Assembly (NCBI GenBank): GCA_012841565.1 | Contig: DUUM01000230.1 | Location: 13,600-77,599, forward strand | Source: Candidatus Epulonipiscium sp. | GTDB lineage: Bacteria; Bacillota_A; Clostridia; Lachnospirales; Cellulosilyticaceae | Length of the DNA: 64,000 nucleotides | Direction of reading: 5' to 3' | Part shown: positions 18,704-26,939 of the stretch, piece by piece | Layout: each line of letters begins with the position of its first letter | Numbering within the stretch: the first letter of the stretch is position 1 | Made by a program: the position numbers and the translations under genes | Notes under the pieces: model-generated | The model's input: the letters and a program-made list of their open reading frames with translations, nothing else | Databases searched by the model: none | Told to the model about the DNA's origin: nothing

Positions 18704-18741
18704 TAAAAATGGGCTACCTACAGTATAGGGAGCCCATTTTT
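18704..18741. terminator. Intrinsic terminator, bidirectional
   Basis: Stem AAAAATGGGCT / AGCCCATTTTT with partly paired inner part. It lies 16 bases beyond the stop of the small leftward gene (18757-18936) and backs up REP 5 for the rightward operon. Confidence 0.75.
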
Positions 18742-18756
18742 GTAATAACATATTTA

Positions 18757-18936
18757 TTACGTATCCTTTTTATTATAGGTACTGTTTTTAAAAGTAGCCT
18801 CAGTTGGCATGGGTTTAGAATCCGTAACCACACCATCGTCAGGGTTACCATAAAAATCCTGTCGAATCATTTCTGTTTGATCTGTCCCAGCAGGTGTATT
18901 AGTTATAGTGGTGCGTTTTCCTACATTACTCTTCAT
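18757..18936 (-). CDS. Small 59-residue protein, unknown
   Basis: A short leftward gene with an excellent ribosome site (GGAGG, seven bases before the ATG) and a terminator just past its stop, so it is probably real. The product begins MKSNVGKRTTITNTPAGTDQ and is hydrophilic, Thr/Asp/Asn-rich, with no cysteine and no membrane span. I do not recognise the family. Its stand-alone position between two rightward operons suggests its own promoter, not clearly seen. The overlapping rightward frame at 18709-18999 lacks a ribosome site and is taken to be its shadow. Confidence 0.6.
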   Translation of the reverse strand: MKSNVGKRTTITNTPAGTDQTEMIRQDFYGNPDDGVVTDSKPMPTEATFKNSTYNKKDT

Positions 18937-19031
18937 TTGAAAACCTCCTTAATAAAAAGTAGTTTGCGCTATATGATGAAAAATATGTATAGAATATGAA
19001 TATAAAGTGGATAATGTTAACAATGTGTATG

Positions 19032-19060
19032 TTGAACATAAATTGAAAATTAGATATAAT
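19032..19060 (+). promoter_or_regulatory. Sigma-A promoter of the YdbC-RelQ operon
   Basis: TTGAAC (19032-19037), 17 bases, then a perfect TATAAT (19055-19060), about 40 bases upstream of the first start. Confidence 0.65.
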
Positions 19061-19107
19061 ATAATGTATAAGATAAAATGCATAGAATAATAAGTTGGAG
19101 GTATAAT

Positions 19108-19329
19108 ATGGCTGATATTAAATATGAAATTATAGAAGAAATAGGAAAGGTTTCAGAATCAGGAACAGCTTGGGGCAAAGAGCTTAATTTAATTAGTTGG
19201 AATGATAGGGATCCCAAATACGATTTAAGAGACTGGGCACCTGAACATGCAAAGATGGGTAAAGGGATTACATTAAGTAGAGAAGAGCTAAAGGTTTTAA
19301 AAGAAATTTTAAATAGGTTAGACCTATGA
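19108..19329 (+). CDS. YdbC/PC4-like ssDNA-binding protein
   Basis: A 73-residue protein closely resembling the YdbC family of PC4-like fold proteins: the string KELNLISWNDRDPKYDLRDW and PEHAKMGKGITLSREE is typical. Family members bind single-stranded DNA as dimers and are small cytosolic proteins thought to act in transcription or repair. GGAGG at 19096-19100 precedes ATG 19108; an in-frame ATG at 19078 is not supported. It overlaps the alarmone synthetase start by four bases (ATGA), implying translational coupling. Confidence 0.87.
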   Translation: MADIKYEIIEEIGKVSESGTAWGKELNLISWNDRDPKYDLRDWAPEHAKMGKGITLSREELKVLKEILNRLDL

Positions 19330-20018
19330 ATCTAGCAACAATAGACATGAGAGAAGTCCAGTTACTCAAGGATAGTCCAGATAGATTTGAATTGATTCAA
19401 GCAATGCAAAACGAGTGGATGCCTTTTATAAAAAGTTATGAAATGGTTTTAGTAGAGCTTGAAAGTGATTTTAAGATTTTAGACTTAGAATGGAATGCTA
19501 CCTACGGGTACTCTCCTATTGAGCATATTAAAACAAGACTAAAGAATCCAACATCTTTAATTAAAAAAATCGAAAGTAGAAATATTATATTTAATCAAAC
19601 AGAAATAACAAAATCGATTAAAGATATTGCTGGTATAAGGATTGTAACAGGGTTTATTGAGGATGTTTATATGATGTTAGAGCATATAAAACAAAGGGAA
19701 GATTTAAGAATCACACAGATTAAAGATTATATTGAAAATCCAAAGCCTAGTGGGTACAGGAGCTTACATATAATTGTTGAATCCAAAGTAATATTATCAG
19801 ATCAGGTTGTTTGGGTGCCGGCAGAAATCCAAGTACGCACACTTTCTATGGATTTTTGGGCATCCTTAGAGCATAAACTTCAGTATAAATATAAAAACAG
19901 TGGAGAAATCCCTGATATAGATAAGCAGTTGTTAAAGGACGTAGCCATGTCATCGTTTGAAAATGATATTCAAATGAGTCTACTACGACAAAAATTATTA
20001 GCAATCAAGTATGTATAG
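19326..20018 (+). CDS. Small alarmone synthetase (RelQ/RelP-type GTP pyrophosphokinase)
   Basis: A 230-residue single-domain (p)ppGpp synthetase. The synthetase core is visible: KDIAGIRIVTGFIEDVY, the loop PKPSGYRSLHIIVE that binds the substrate nucleotide, and EIQVRTLSMDFWASLEHKL. There is no hydrolase, TGS or ACT domain, which sets it apart from Rel/SpoT. Expected reaction: ATP + GDP/GTP to AMP + ppGpp/pppGpp in the cytosol. It is translated from the overlapping ATG at the end of the PC4-like gene, and an acetyltransferase follows 11 bases later, so the three are probably one operon. RelQ versus RelP is not settled by eye. Confidence 0.9.
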   Translation: MNLATIDMREVQLLKDSPDRFELIQAMQNEWMPFIKSYEMVLVELESDFKILDLEWNATYGYSPIEHIKTRLKNPTSLIKKIESRNIIFNQTEITKSIKDIAGIRIVTGFIEDVYMMLEHIKQREDLRITQIKDYIENPKPSGYRSLHIIVESKVILSDQVVWVPAEIQVRTLSMDFWASLEHKLQYKYKNSGEIPDIDKQLLKDVAMSSFENDIQMSLLRQKLLAIKYV

Positions 20019-20029
20019 GAGATTTTTTC

Positions 20030-20539
20030 ATGGAATTTAAAATAGCAACAAAGGAAAATGTTCATGCCATTATGGAAATTATTCAAAAGGCACAAACGTA
20101 TCTTAAGGAACAAGGGATTAATCAGTGGCAAAATAATTATCCGAATAGTGAAACCATCAATAATGATATTCAGAACAACAATGGCTATATTTTAATTAAA
20201 GATAATGTTATTATTGGCACTGTAGCGGTTATAGTTGGTCCTGATAAAACCTATAAATCTATTTATAATGGGGAATGGATAACTGATGGTAAGTATACAG
20301 TTATTCATAGAATGGCTGTTAACCCAGATTATCACGGACTTGGATTAGCCACTAAAATTATAAAACAGGTAGAAGAGATGTGCAAAAGCAAAGGCATACC
20401 TAGTATGAAAGTAGATACTCATAAAGAAAATAGATTAATGCAAAAGGTACTTCTTAAAAGTGGGTTTATATATTGTGGTATAATCTATTTAGAAGACGGG
20501 AATGAAAGAATGGCATTTGAAAAAGTAATTAAGGTGTAA
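20030..20539 (+). CDS. GNAT-family N-acetyltransferase
   Basis: A 169-residue acetyltransferase with the acetyl-CoA loop in HRMAVNPDYHGLGLATKIIK (motif A, Q/R-x-x-G-x-G/A variant) and the typical N-terminal IATKENVHAIMEIIQKA helix. Substrate unknown; such proteins modify small amines, antibiotics or protein N-termini. It follows the alarmone synthetase closely with a GGAGAT site, and is the last gene before the hisS promoter. Confidence 0.85.
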   Translation: MEFKIATKENVHAIMEIIQKAQTYLKEQGINQWQNNYPNSETINNDIQNNNGYILIKDNVIIGTVAVIVGPDKTYKSIYNGEWITDGKYTVIHRMAVNPDYHGLGLATKIIKQVEEMCKSKGIPSMKVDTHKENRLMQKVLLKSGFIYCGIIYLEDGNERMAFEKVIKV

Positions 20540-20551
20540 AACTAAATTACC

Positions 20552-20580
20552 TTGACGAAAATAGGTTAAATAGATACAAT
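20552..20580 (+). promoter_or_regulatory. Sigma-A promoter of hisS-aspS
   Basis: TTGACG (20552-20557), 17-base spacer, TACAAT (20575-20580), placing the start of transcription just before the T-box leader. Confidence 0.65.
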
Positions 20581-20599
20581 ATATACATTATAAAGACAT

Positions 20600-20850
20600 A
20601 TAAAGCGATGAAAAGAAAAAGTAAGATCTATCAGTCAGAGAGGAGGCATTAGCTGAAAGCTTCCAAGGATCCGAAGACATCTTAGAGTCTGCATCTGAAA
20701 TTAATATTAGGATGCGGCGTATAGCTACGTTACAAGCAAAGAGCGGGAGACTAATAGGATTAGTTTTCAAGCAGGGTGGTACCACGGGCATATCGTCTCG
20801 TCCCTGACATTTTTTGTCATGGATTGGGCGATATTTTAATGGAATAAAAT
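20600..20850 (+). ncRNA. T-box riboswitch controlling hisS-aspS
   Basis: The leader starts with the T-box stem I signature GATGAAAAG ... AGTAA, includes an AGAGAGG box (about 20637-20643) and the T-box itself, AGGGTGGTACCACG, at 20773-20786. A terminator-like stem follows (TATCG ... CGATA, then TTTT, to about 20835). In stem I, GATCT (20625-20629 region) pairs with GGATC (20667-20671), and the loop after it reads CGAA-GAC-A, giving a GAC (Asp) specifier at 20676-20678. A His codon CAT overlaps it at 20678-20680. Uncharged tRNA would permit read-through into both synthetase genes. Confidence 0.88.
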
Positions 20851-20881
20851 AATTTTAAAGCAAGTGAGAAAGGGGAATATC

Positions 20882-22156
20882 ATGAGTCAAATGAATCAAA
20901 TAAAAGCCTTACGCGGAACAAAGGATATTTTTGGCGGGGATATGAAAGCATGGCACAACCTAGAAAAAGTTATCCGGGGTCTTTGTATTGACTTTGGATT
21001 TAATGAAATACGGACACCAGTTTTTGAGATGACTAACCTTTTTCAAAGAGGCGTCGGGGAAACAACTGATATTGTTCAAAAAGAAATGTATACTTTTATT
21101 GATAAAGGGGAAAATAATATAACCCTAAAACCTGAAGGGACAGCCCCAACTGTAAGGGCTTACCTGGAACATAAAATGTATGCAGATACGCAGCCGACAA
21201 AGCTATACTATATGACACCAGCCTTTAGATATGAAAAGCCACAAGCAGGGCGACAACGTCAATTTCACCAATTTGGTATTGAGCTTTTTGGTGCAGAAGG
21301 TGCAACGGCGGATGCAGAGGTTATTGCTATTGCAAGTACACTACTTGATCGTTTAGGGATCAAGAAAGTTGAACTTCATATTAATTCCTTAGGCGGCCCA
21401 GAATGTAGAGCTAAATATAATGTAACATTAGGTGAATTTTTACAACAACATAAAGAAGACCTTTGTCCTTTATGCCAAGAGCGTATGGATAAAAATCCTC
21501 TTCGCGTCTTAGATTGTAAAAATCCTAATTGTGCCGAGCTTGTTAAAGATGCGCCAACAGTTTTAGATTGTTTAGGAGAAGGATGCCAAGCTCATTTTCA
21601 AGAGCTACAAGACCTTTTAACCCAAATGAATATACCATTTATCATCGATTCAAGTATTGTTAGAGGCCTTGATTACTATACAAAAACAGTGTTTGAGTTT
21701 ATTTCCAATGATATTGGATCTCAGGGAACTGTCTGCGGTGGTGGTCGTTATGATAAATTAGTTGAAGAAGTAGGGGGCGCCCCAACACCAGCTGTAGGAT
21801 TTGGTGCAGGGATTGAAAGACTTCTTCTAGTTCAGGCAGCGGAAAATGGTGCAAATGAAGATGTTCCAAGCAGAGATATTTATATTGGCGCTATTGGGGA
21901 GGCTGCAGTTCTTAAAGCCCACGGACTTGTACACCAACTACGTCAAAAAGGAATTTCAGCTGAAGCGGATCACATGAAACGTAGTGTTAAGGCGCAAATG
22001 AAATATGCCAATAAGATAGGTGCTAGATTCTCTGCGATTATAGGGGATAACGAAATCGAAATAGGTAAAGCTAGCCTTAAAAATATGGAAACAAGGGAAA
22101 TTTTTGAAATTAATTTAGAGGATATTTCGGTGGAATTTAAAAATATAGATAAATAA
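20882..22156 (+). CDS. hisS: Histidyl-tRNA synthetase
   Basis: A 424-residue class II synthetase charging tRNA-His. It shows motif 1 (FNEIRTPVFE), motif 2 (RYEKPQAGRQRQFHQFG), the His-specific loops (RGLDYYTKTVFEF) and motif 3 (GFGAGIERLL), followed by an anticodon-binding domain (about 330-424). The cysteine-rich insert CPLCQERMDKNPLRVLDCKNPNC is common in Firmicute HisRS. ATG 20882 follows AAAGGGG; a GTG at 20864 is in frame but unlikely. It is controlled by the T-box upstream and co-transcribed with aspS. Confidence 0.96.
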   Translation: MSQMNQIKALRGTKDIFGGDMKAWHNLEKVIRGLCIDFGFNEIRTPVFEMTNLFQRGVGETTDIVQKEMYTFIDKGENNITLKPEGTAPTVRAYLEHKMYADTQPTKLYYMTPAFRYEKPQAGRQRQFHQFGIELFGAEGATADAEVIAIASTLLDRLGIKKVELHINSLGGPECRAKYNVTLGEFLQQHKEDLCPLCQERMDKNPLRVLDCKNPNCAELVKDAPTVLDCLGEGCQAHFQELQDLLTQMNIPFIIDSSIVRGLDYYTKTVFEFISNDIGSQGTVCGGGRYDKLVEEVGGAPTPAVGFGAGIERLLLVQAAENGANEDVPSRDIYIGAIGEAAVLKAHGLVHQLRQKGISAEADHMKRSVKAQMKYANKIGARFSAIIGDNEIEIGKASLKNMETREIFEINLEDISVEFKNIDK

Positions 22157-22215
22157 AGTTGATTTTAGTAGGCAATTTAATAAAGAGAACTTAATAAGGA
22201 TTAGGAGCGATAAAT

Positions 22216-24024
22216 ATGGGAGAGTCAATGAAAGGTTTAAAACGCACACACTATTGCACGGCTTTAGGTGAGCAACAGATTGGTGAAAAGATTACCGTAA
22301 TGGGATGGGTACAAAAAAGGCGTGACCTTGGAAAACTTATTTTTATAGATTTAAGAGATAGAACAGGTCTTTTACAAATTGTATTTGACGAAGAAATTGC
22401 AAGTGCAGTAGATTTTGCAAAAGCAGAAACACTTCGCTCAGAATTTGTAATCGCAGTCACTGGAACCGTAGATTCAAGAGGTGAAACGGGCATTAATCGT
22501 AACATGAAAACAGGTATGATTGAAATTCATGCAACGGAACTTCGTATTTTAGCAGAATCTGAAACCACACCATTTGAAATCGAAGAAAATAGTGGTGTAA
22601 GAGATGAGCTTCGCCTAGAGTACAGATACTTAGACCTTCGCCGCCCAGATATGCAACGAAATCTTATTCTTAGAAGTAAGGTGTCACAAAGTGTAAGAGA
22701 ATTTTTTGCTGCAGAGGATTTTTTAGAAATAGAAACACCAATGCTTACAAAAAGTACGCCAGAAGGCGCAAGGGATTATTTAGTGCCATCAAGGGTAAAT
22801 CCAGGAGAGTTCTATGCGCTTCCGCAATCACCACAAATCTTTAAGCAACTTCTTATGGTATCAGGATACGACAGATATTACCAAATCGTAAAATGTTTTA
22901 GAGACGAGGATTTACGTGCAGATCGTCAACCGGAATTTACGCAAATAGATATGGAATTATCTTTTGTAGATGAAAATGATGTTATGGAAGTTAATGAGCG
23001 TCTTCTTAAAAAAGTATTTAAGGATGCAATGGACCTTGATATTGAACTGCCAGTTCAACGTATTACTTATAAAGAAGCAATGGAGCGTTATGGAAGTGAC
23101 AAGCCAGACACACGTTTTGGTGTTGAGCTTGTAGATTTATCAGAAACGGTAACAGGTTCAGGGTTTAAAGTGTTTGACGGAGCCCTTGAAAGTGGCGGCA
23201 GTGTAAGAGCAATCAACGCTAAAGGTTGTGGCGATTTAGGACGTAAACAAATCGATGCCCTTGTAAGACACGGACAAGATTATGGTGCAAAAGGCGTAGC
23301 GTGGATTCAAATTCGTCCAGACGGAGAAGAAAAGTCCTCATTTGCTAAGTTTTTAAGTGAAGAAACAGTAACCGCTATTAAAGAAAAACTAGATGCTCAG
23401 CCAAATGACTTGATTTTAGTGGTAGCAGATAAAAATAAAACAGTATTTGCAGCTCTAGGGGCACTACGCCTTGAGATTGCAAAGAGATTAGAACTGACAA
23501 GAAAAGATCATTACAAATTTGTATGGGTCACTGAGTTCCCACTCCTTGAGTATGATGAGGACGCAAAACGCTACGTAGCCATGCACCATCCCTTTACAAT
23601 GCCTATGGAAGAAGACTTACACCTTATGGACACAGATCCAGGCAAGGTTCGTGCAAAGGCTTATGACATGTGCTTAAACGGCGTAGAGCTAGGTGGAGGA
23701 AGTATCCGTATCTATCAAAAAGATATTCAAGAAAAAATGTTTAAATTACTTGGATTTACACCAGAAGAAACAGAAGAAAGATTTGGTTTCTTAATCAATG
23801 CATTTAAATACGGCACACCACCACACGGCGGACTTGCTTATGGACTAGATCGAATGGTCATGCTTATGTGTCAGGTCAATAGTATCAGAGATGTTATTGC
23901 CTTCCCTAAAGTAAAAGATGCAAGCTGCCTTATGACAAAAGCACCAAGCCAAGTGGATCCAAAGCAATTAGAAGAATTATCAATTGCACTAGCATTAAAG
24001 AAAACCAAGAACTTAGAGAACTAA
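22216..24024 (+). CDS. aspS: Aspartyl-tRNA synthetase
   Basis: A 602-residue bacterial-type AspRS: N-terminal OB-fold anticodon domain (about 1-115), class II core with motif 2 (FRDEDLRADRQPEFTQID), the bacterial GAD insertion (about 300-420), and motif 3 (GLAYGLDRMVML). Length is that of the bacterial, not archaeal, form. It lies 60 bases after hisS under the same T-box. TAGGAG stands ten bases before ATG 22216; an ATG at 22228 is an alternative start. A standard terminator follows. Confidence 0.96.
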   Translation: MGESMKGLKRTHYCTALGEQQIGEKITVMGWVQKRRDLGKLIFIDLRDRTGLLQIVFDEEIASAVDFAKAETLRSEFVIAVTGTVDSRGETGINRNMKTGMIEIHATELRILAESETTPFEIEENSGVRDELRLEYRYLDLRRPDMQRNLILRSKVSQSVREFFAAEDFLEIETPMLTKSTPEGARDYLVPSRVNPGEFYALPQSPQIFKQLLMVSGYDRYYQIVKCFRDEDLRADRQPEFTQIDMELSFVDENDVMEVNERLLKKVFKDAMDLDIELPVQRITYKEAMERYGSDKPDTRFGVELVDLSETVTGSGFKVFDGALESGGSVRAINAKGCGDLGRKQIDALVRHGQDYGAKGVAWIQIRPDGEEKSSFAKFLSEETVTAIKEKLDAQPNDLILVVADKNKTVFAALGALRLEIAKRLELTRKDHYKFVWVTEFPLLEYDEDAKRYVAMHHPFTMPMEEDLHLMDTDPGKVRAKAYDMCLNGVELGGGSIRIYQKDIQEKMFKLLGFTPEETEERFGFLINAFKYGTPPHGGLAYGLDRMVMLMCQVNSIRDVIAFPKVKDASCLMTKAPSQVDPKQLEELSIALALKKTKNLEN

Positions 24025-24058
24025 AGAATACAAAACCTGAATTTAAAGACTAAAGTAA

Positions 24059-24087
24059 AAGATACCCTCAAAAAGGGTATCTTTTTT
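24059..24087 (+). terminator. Intrinsic terminator of hisS-aspS
   Basis: Stem AGATACCCT / AGGGTATCT with a five-base loop and a run of seven T. Confidence 0.9.
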
Positions 24088-24104
24088 TGGGCCAAAAACA
24101 AAAA

Positions 24105-24163
24105 GGGGACGGTTCTCAAATATCACTAGTTTGGAAAACTATGGATACTTGAGAACCGTCCCC
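24105..24163. repeat. REP palindrome 6, CTC variant
   Basis: Arms read GGGGACGGTTCTCAA rather than TTCACAA, with the compensating change in the other arm (TTGAGAACCGTCCCC). The middle arms around ACTAGTTT / AAACTAT pair imperfectly. The double change preserves the hairpin. Confidence 0.88.
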
Positions 24164-24174
24164 ATCCAAAAGCC

Positions 24175-25230
24175 CTAACGAGACTTGTGAACCGTCCCGT
24201 AAAAAGAAAGGCACTGCCAAACAAATATAATACTAAGGGCCCCAAAGAAAGGATACAAAAAGGTAATGAGTGTCCCGAAGCCTATTTGGGTAATGGGCAA
24301 GGAAAGTGCAATGATTATAAACATGCTCTTTTTGAAAGAAAAGTGATAATAATTTTCCATACTTTTGGCAAGACTATAGATGTTGGAGACTTTGGAGGAA
24401 AACATTTCTAGCCATATAACACAAAGCAAGAGGAATTGAAGGAGAGGACTAATTTGTTTTGCTACATATAATAGCGGGATTTCGTAGCGTAGGGCATCTT
24501 TAAATGTGACCATCATCAGGAAGTTAATAACAAAGGATATTAGAGTTAGAAAAATGGATCCAATGACAACGCCTGCTACAATATCATTCGTATTTTCAAG
24601 TTCTGTACTAAGGGGTACTAAAATTCCAATACAAGACATAATATTAAATCCAGCATAAAGCAGGGTTGATAACACCCAACCATGTTTTGGAGGCATGGCA
24701 AGTTTTAAATAAGGAAGGCTTAATGTTTGAGGAAATTTACAGGTAAATGTTATAAATAACAAACTCATAATAATAACAAGTGATGGAACGATGAAACCAT
24801 TAATCTCTATTAATCCGTTTGTTTCTCGTAGCAGCACCAGGATTCCTAGGGAAACCATAACAAATATTCCAGCCCAGAGTGGAATTCCGAAGTATTGGTT
24901 GATAAGTGCCCCACTTCCTGCAATGACAATGGCTGTACTTGTGAAAAAGAAAAAAGTAATGACAGTATTTGTAAGCTTACCCATGATTCCAGGGCTAATT
25001 AACCGGATGAAAGCATCATATGATTTGAGTTTATGCTTACAGCTGATGTCAATAATCATTCGAGACATCCATATATAAAAAATGGCGCACAATATAAGGC
25101 CGAGAAAACTCCAATACCCATATTGACTAAAAAACTGTGAGATTTCCTTGCCAGAAGATAGGCCGGCGCCTACAATTGTACCTATAAATATGGTAGCAAT
25201 TTGAAATGCTATTTTATAATTCACCTTCAA
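24175..25230 (-). CDS. YkvI-like integral membrane transporter
   Basis: A polytopic membrane protein of about 351 residues with ten or more hydrophobic spans, like the YkvI family of LeuT-fold/APC-type permeases of unknown substrate (opening IATIFIGTIVGAGLSSGKEISQFF, unwound-helix-like GAGLSSG). The final residues GTVHKSR are encoded by a half REP element, so the original C-terminus was probably replaced or extended. The ATG at 25245 has no ribosome site; GGAGGGG precedes a TTG at 25230 by six bases, so TTG is preferred. It converges on aspS. Confidence 0.78.
   Translation of the reverse strand: MKVNYKIAFQIATIFIGTIVGAGLSSGKEISQFFSQYGYWSFLGLILCAIFYIWMSRMIIDISCKHKLKSYDAFIRLISPGIMGKLTNTVITFFFFTSTAIVIAGSGALINQYFGIPLWAGIFVMVSLGILVLLRETNGLIEINGFIVPSLVIIMSLLFITFTCKFPQTLSLPYLKLAMPPKHGWVLSTLLYAGFNIMSCIGILVPLSTELENTNDIVAGVVIGSIFLTLISFVINFLMMVTFKDALRYEIPLLYVAKQISPLLQFLLLCVIWLEMFSSKVSNIYSLAKSMENYYHFSFKKSMFIIIALSLPITQIGFGTLITFLYPFFGALSIIFVWQCLSFYGTVHKSR
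24183..24198. repeat. Half REP element inside the 3' end of the YkvI-like gene
   Basis: ACTTGTGAACCGTCCC matches one REP outer arm. It lies 19 bases from REP 6 and in the leftward frame encodes GTVHKS, forming the end of the transporter. Confidence 0.85.
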
Positions 25231-25338
25231 AATAAACCCCTCCATTTAAGTCGTAATATTTCACTAATGCTTGCATTATATATTTATATAGAAAGGGACA
25301 GGACTTTATGCTAAAGGACTATGTGAAAAGTAAAACAG

Positions 25339-25367
25339 TTGACAATCATAAGAATGAGTATTATTAT
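25339..25367 (+). promoter_or_regulatory. Sigma-A promoter of gapN
   Basis: TTGACA (25339-25344), 17 bases, TATTAT (25362-25367). The leader includes a short repeated AAGTACTAA (about 25410-25432) of unknown meaning. Confidence 0.6.
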
Positions 25368-25448
25368 TAGTTAACAATGCAAGTCGTTAATTTTAGATTG
25401 CTAATTTCAAGTACTAACTTCAAGTACTAATTTAATGAGGAGGATTAT

Positions 25449-26915
25449 ATGTTTAAAGATGTTTCAAACAACGGTGTATATAAAAACTTATATAATGGTG
25501 AATGGGTAGAAAGTAGTACGGGTAATTTGATTTCGATTTATTCCCCTATTGATAATAGTCTTGTAGGTAAAGTTCAGGCTATGAGTGAGGAAGAAGTAGA
25601 TAAGGCTATTGAAGGCGCTAAAAAAGCTCAAAAACAATGGGCAGAAATGCCGCTTAATCAACGGTCAGAAATACTGTATAAAGCAGCAGAGATGTTAGGA
25701 GAACAAGAAGAAATTATAGCAGATATAATGGTAAGAGAAATAGCCAAAGATTATAAATCTGCAATTTCAGAAGTTCGTAGAACAGTAGATTTTATTAAAT
25801 TTACAGCAGATGCATCAAAGCATATACAAGGAGAGACCTCATCAGGAGATCTTTTTCCAGGTTATAACAAACAAAAGATTTCTTTTGTAAGCCGCGTGCC
25901 ACTTGGGACAGTGTTAGCAATATCACCTTTTAATTATCCAGTCAATCTATCAGCATCTAAGATTGCACCAGGACTTGTAGGTGGAAATAGTGTTATTTTA
26001 AAGCCACCAACACAAGGCGCTATAAGTGCACTATACCTTGCAGAGGCCTTTAACTTAGCAGGACTACCAAAAGGATTGCTTCAAACGATCACCGGTAAGG
26101 GAAGCATTATTGGAGATTATATTGTTAAGCATGACGGAATCGATTTTATTAACTTTACAGGAAGCACATTAGTAGGCAGGCACATTGCAGAAATTTCTAC
26201 AATGAAACCCTTATTACTTGAACTAGGTGGTAAAGATCCAGCCATTGTTTTATCGGATGCAGACCTTGATGAAACCAGTACTGACATTGTAGCGGGAGCA
26301 TTTTCGTACTCTGGTCAAAGATGTACAGCGGTAAAACGAATACTCGTTATGGAAGATGTAGCAGATGAACTAATCGCAAAAATAAAGCCTAAAATGGCTG
26401 CCATAAAAACAGGTAGCCCACTAAATAAAGCGGATGTTACGGTTATTCCATTGATTTCAGATAAAGCGGCAGATTTTGTTCAGTCCCTTATTGATGAAGC
26501 AATAGAAAAAGGTGCTAATGTAATCGTTGGAAACAAAAGAGAAGGCAACTTAATGCACCCAACCCTTATAGATAATGTAACAATCGATATGAAACTTGCA
26601 TGGGAAGAACCTTTTGGACCTGTGTTACCAATTATTCGGGTTAAGAGCATCGAAGAAGCTATTGAGATTGCTAATAACTCAGAGTATGGCCTTCAATCAT
26701 CTGTATTTACACAAAATCTTGACAAAGCCTTCTATGTTGCGCAAAAACTAGAAGTAGGGACAGTACAAGTCAATAATAAAACAGAACGAGGACCAGACCA
26801 TTTTCCATTTTTAGGCGTTAAGTCATCTGGAATGGGAACCCAAGGGGTACGTTATAGTATTGAAGCTATGACAAGACCAAAAGCGATTGTTTTAAACTTA
26901 AACAAACAAATATAA
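25449..26915 (+). CDS. gapN: Non-phosphorylating NADP-dependent glyceraldehyde-3-phosphate dehydrogenase
   Basis: A 488-residue aldehyde dehydrogenase-family enzyme of the GapN type: GA3P + NADP+ + water to 3-phosphoglycerate + NADPH, bypassing the ATP-forming step. Visible are the cofactor segment SPFNYPVNLSASKIAP, the base Glu in LLLELGGKDP, the catalytic Cys in YSGQRCTAVKR and the GapN-typical RGPDHFPFLG. It supplies NADPH, matching the Nfn and alcohol dehydrogenase genes elsewhere in the window. GAGGAGG precedes the ATG. It is followed 24 bases later by an RseC-like gene, probably in one transcript. Confidence 0.92.
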   Translation: MFKDVSNNGVYKNLYNGEWVESSTGNLISIYSPIDNSLVGKVQAMSEEEVDKAIEGAKKAQKQWAEMPLNQRSEILYKAAEMLGEQEEIIADIMVREIAKDYKSAISEVRRTVDFIKFTADASKHIQGETSSGDLFPGYNKQKISFVSRVPLGTVLAISPFNYPVNLSASKIAPGLVGGNSVILKPPTQGAISALYLAEAFNLAGLPKGLLQTITGKGSIIGDYIVKHDGIDFINFTGSTLVGRHIAEISTMKPLLLELGGKDPAIVLSDADLDETSTDIVAGAFSYSGQRCTAVKRILVMEDVADELIAKIKPKMAAIKTGSPLNKADVTVIPLISDKAADFVQSLIDEAIEKGANVIVGNKREGNLMHPTLIDNVTIDMKLAWEEPFGPVLPIIRVKSIEEAIEIANNSEYGLQSSVFTQNLDKAFYVAQKLEVGTVQVNNKTERGPDHFPFLGVKSSGMGTQGVRYSIEAMTRPKAIVLNLNKQI

Positions 26916-26939
26916 GTCTTTGTAAGTTAGGAGAACTTT

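Noticed and set aside
18709..18999. A 96-residue rightward frame
   Set aside because: No ribosome site, begins inside a terminator stem, and lies over the better-supported leftward 59-residue gene.
24187..24411. A rightward frame opposite the YkvI-like gene
   Set aside because: Shadow of the transporter with no ribosome site; composition explained by the other strand.
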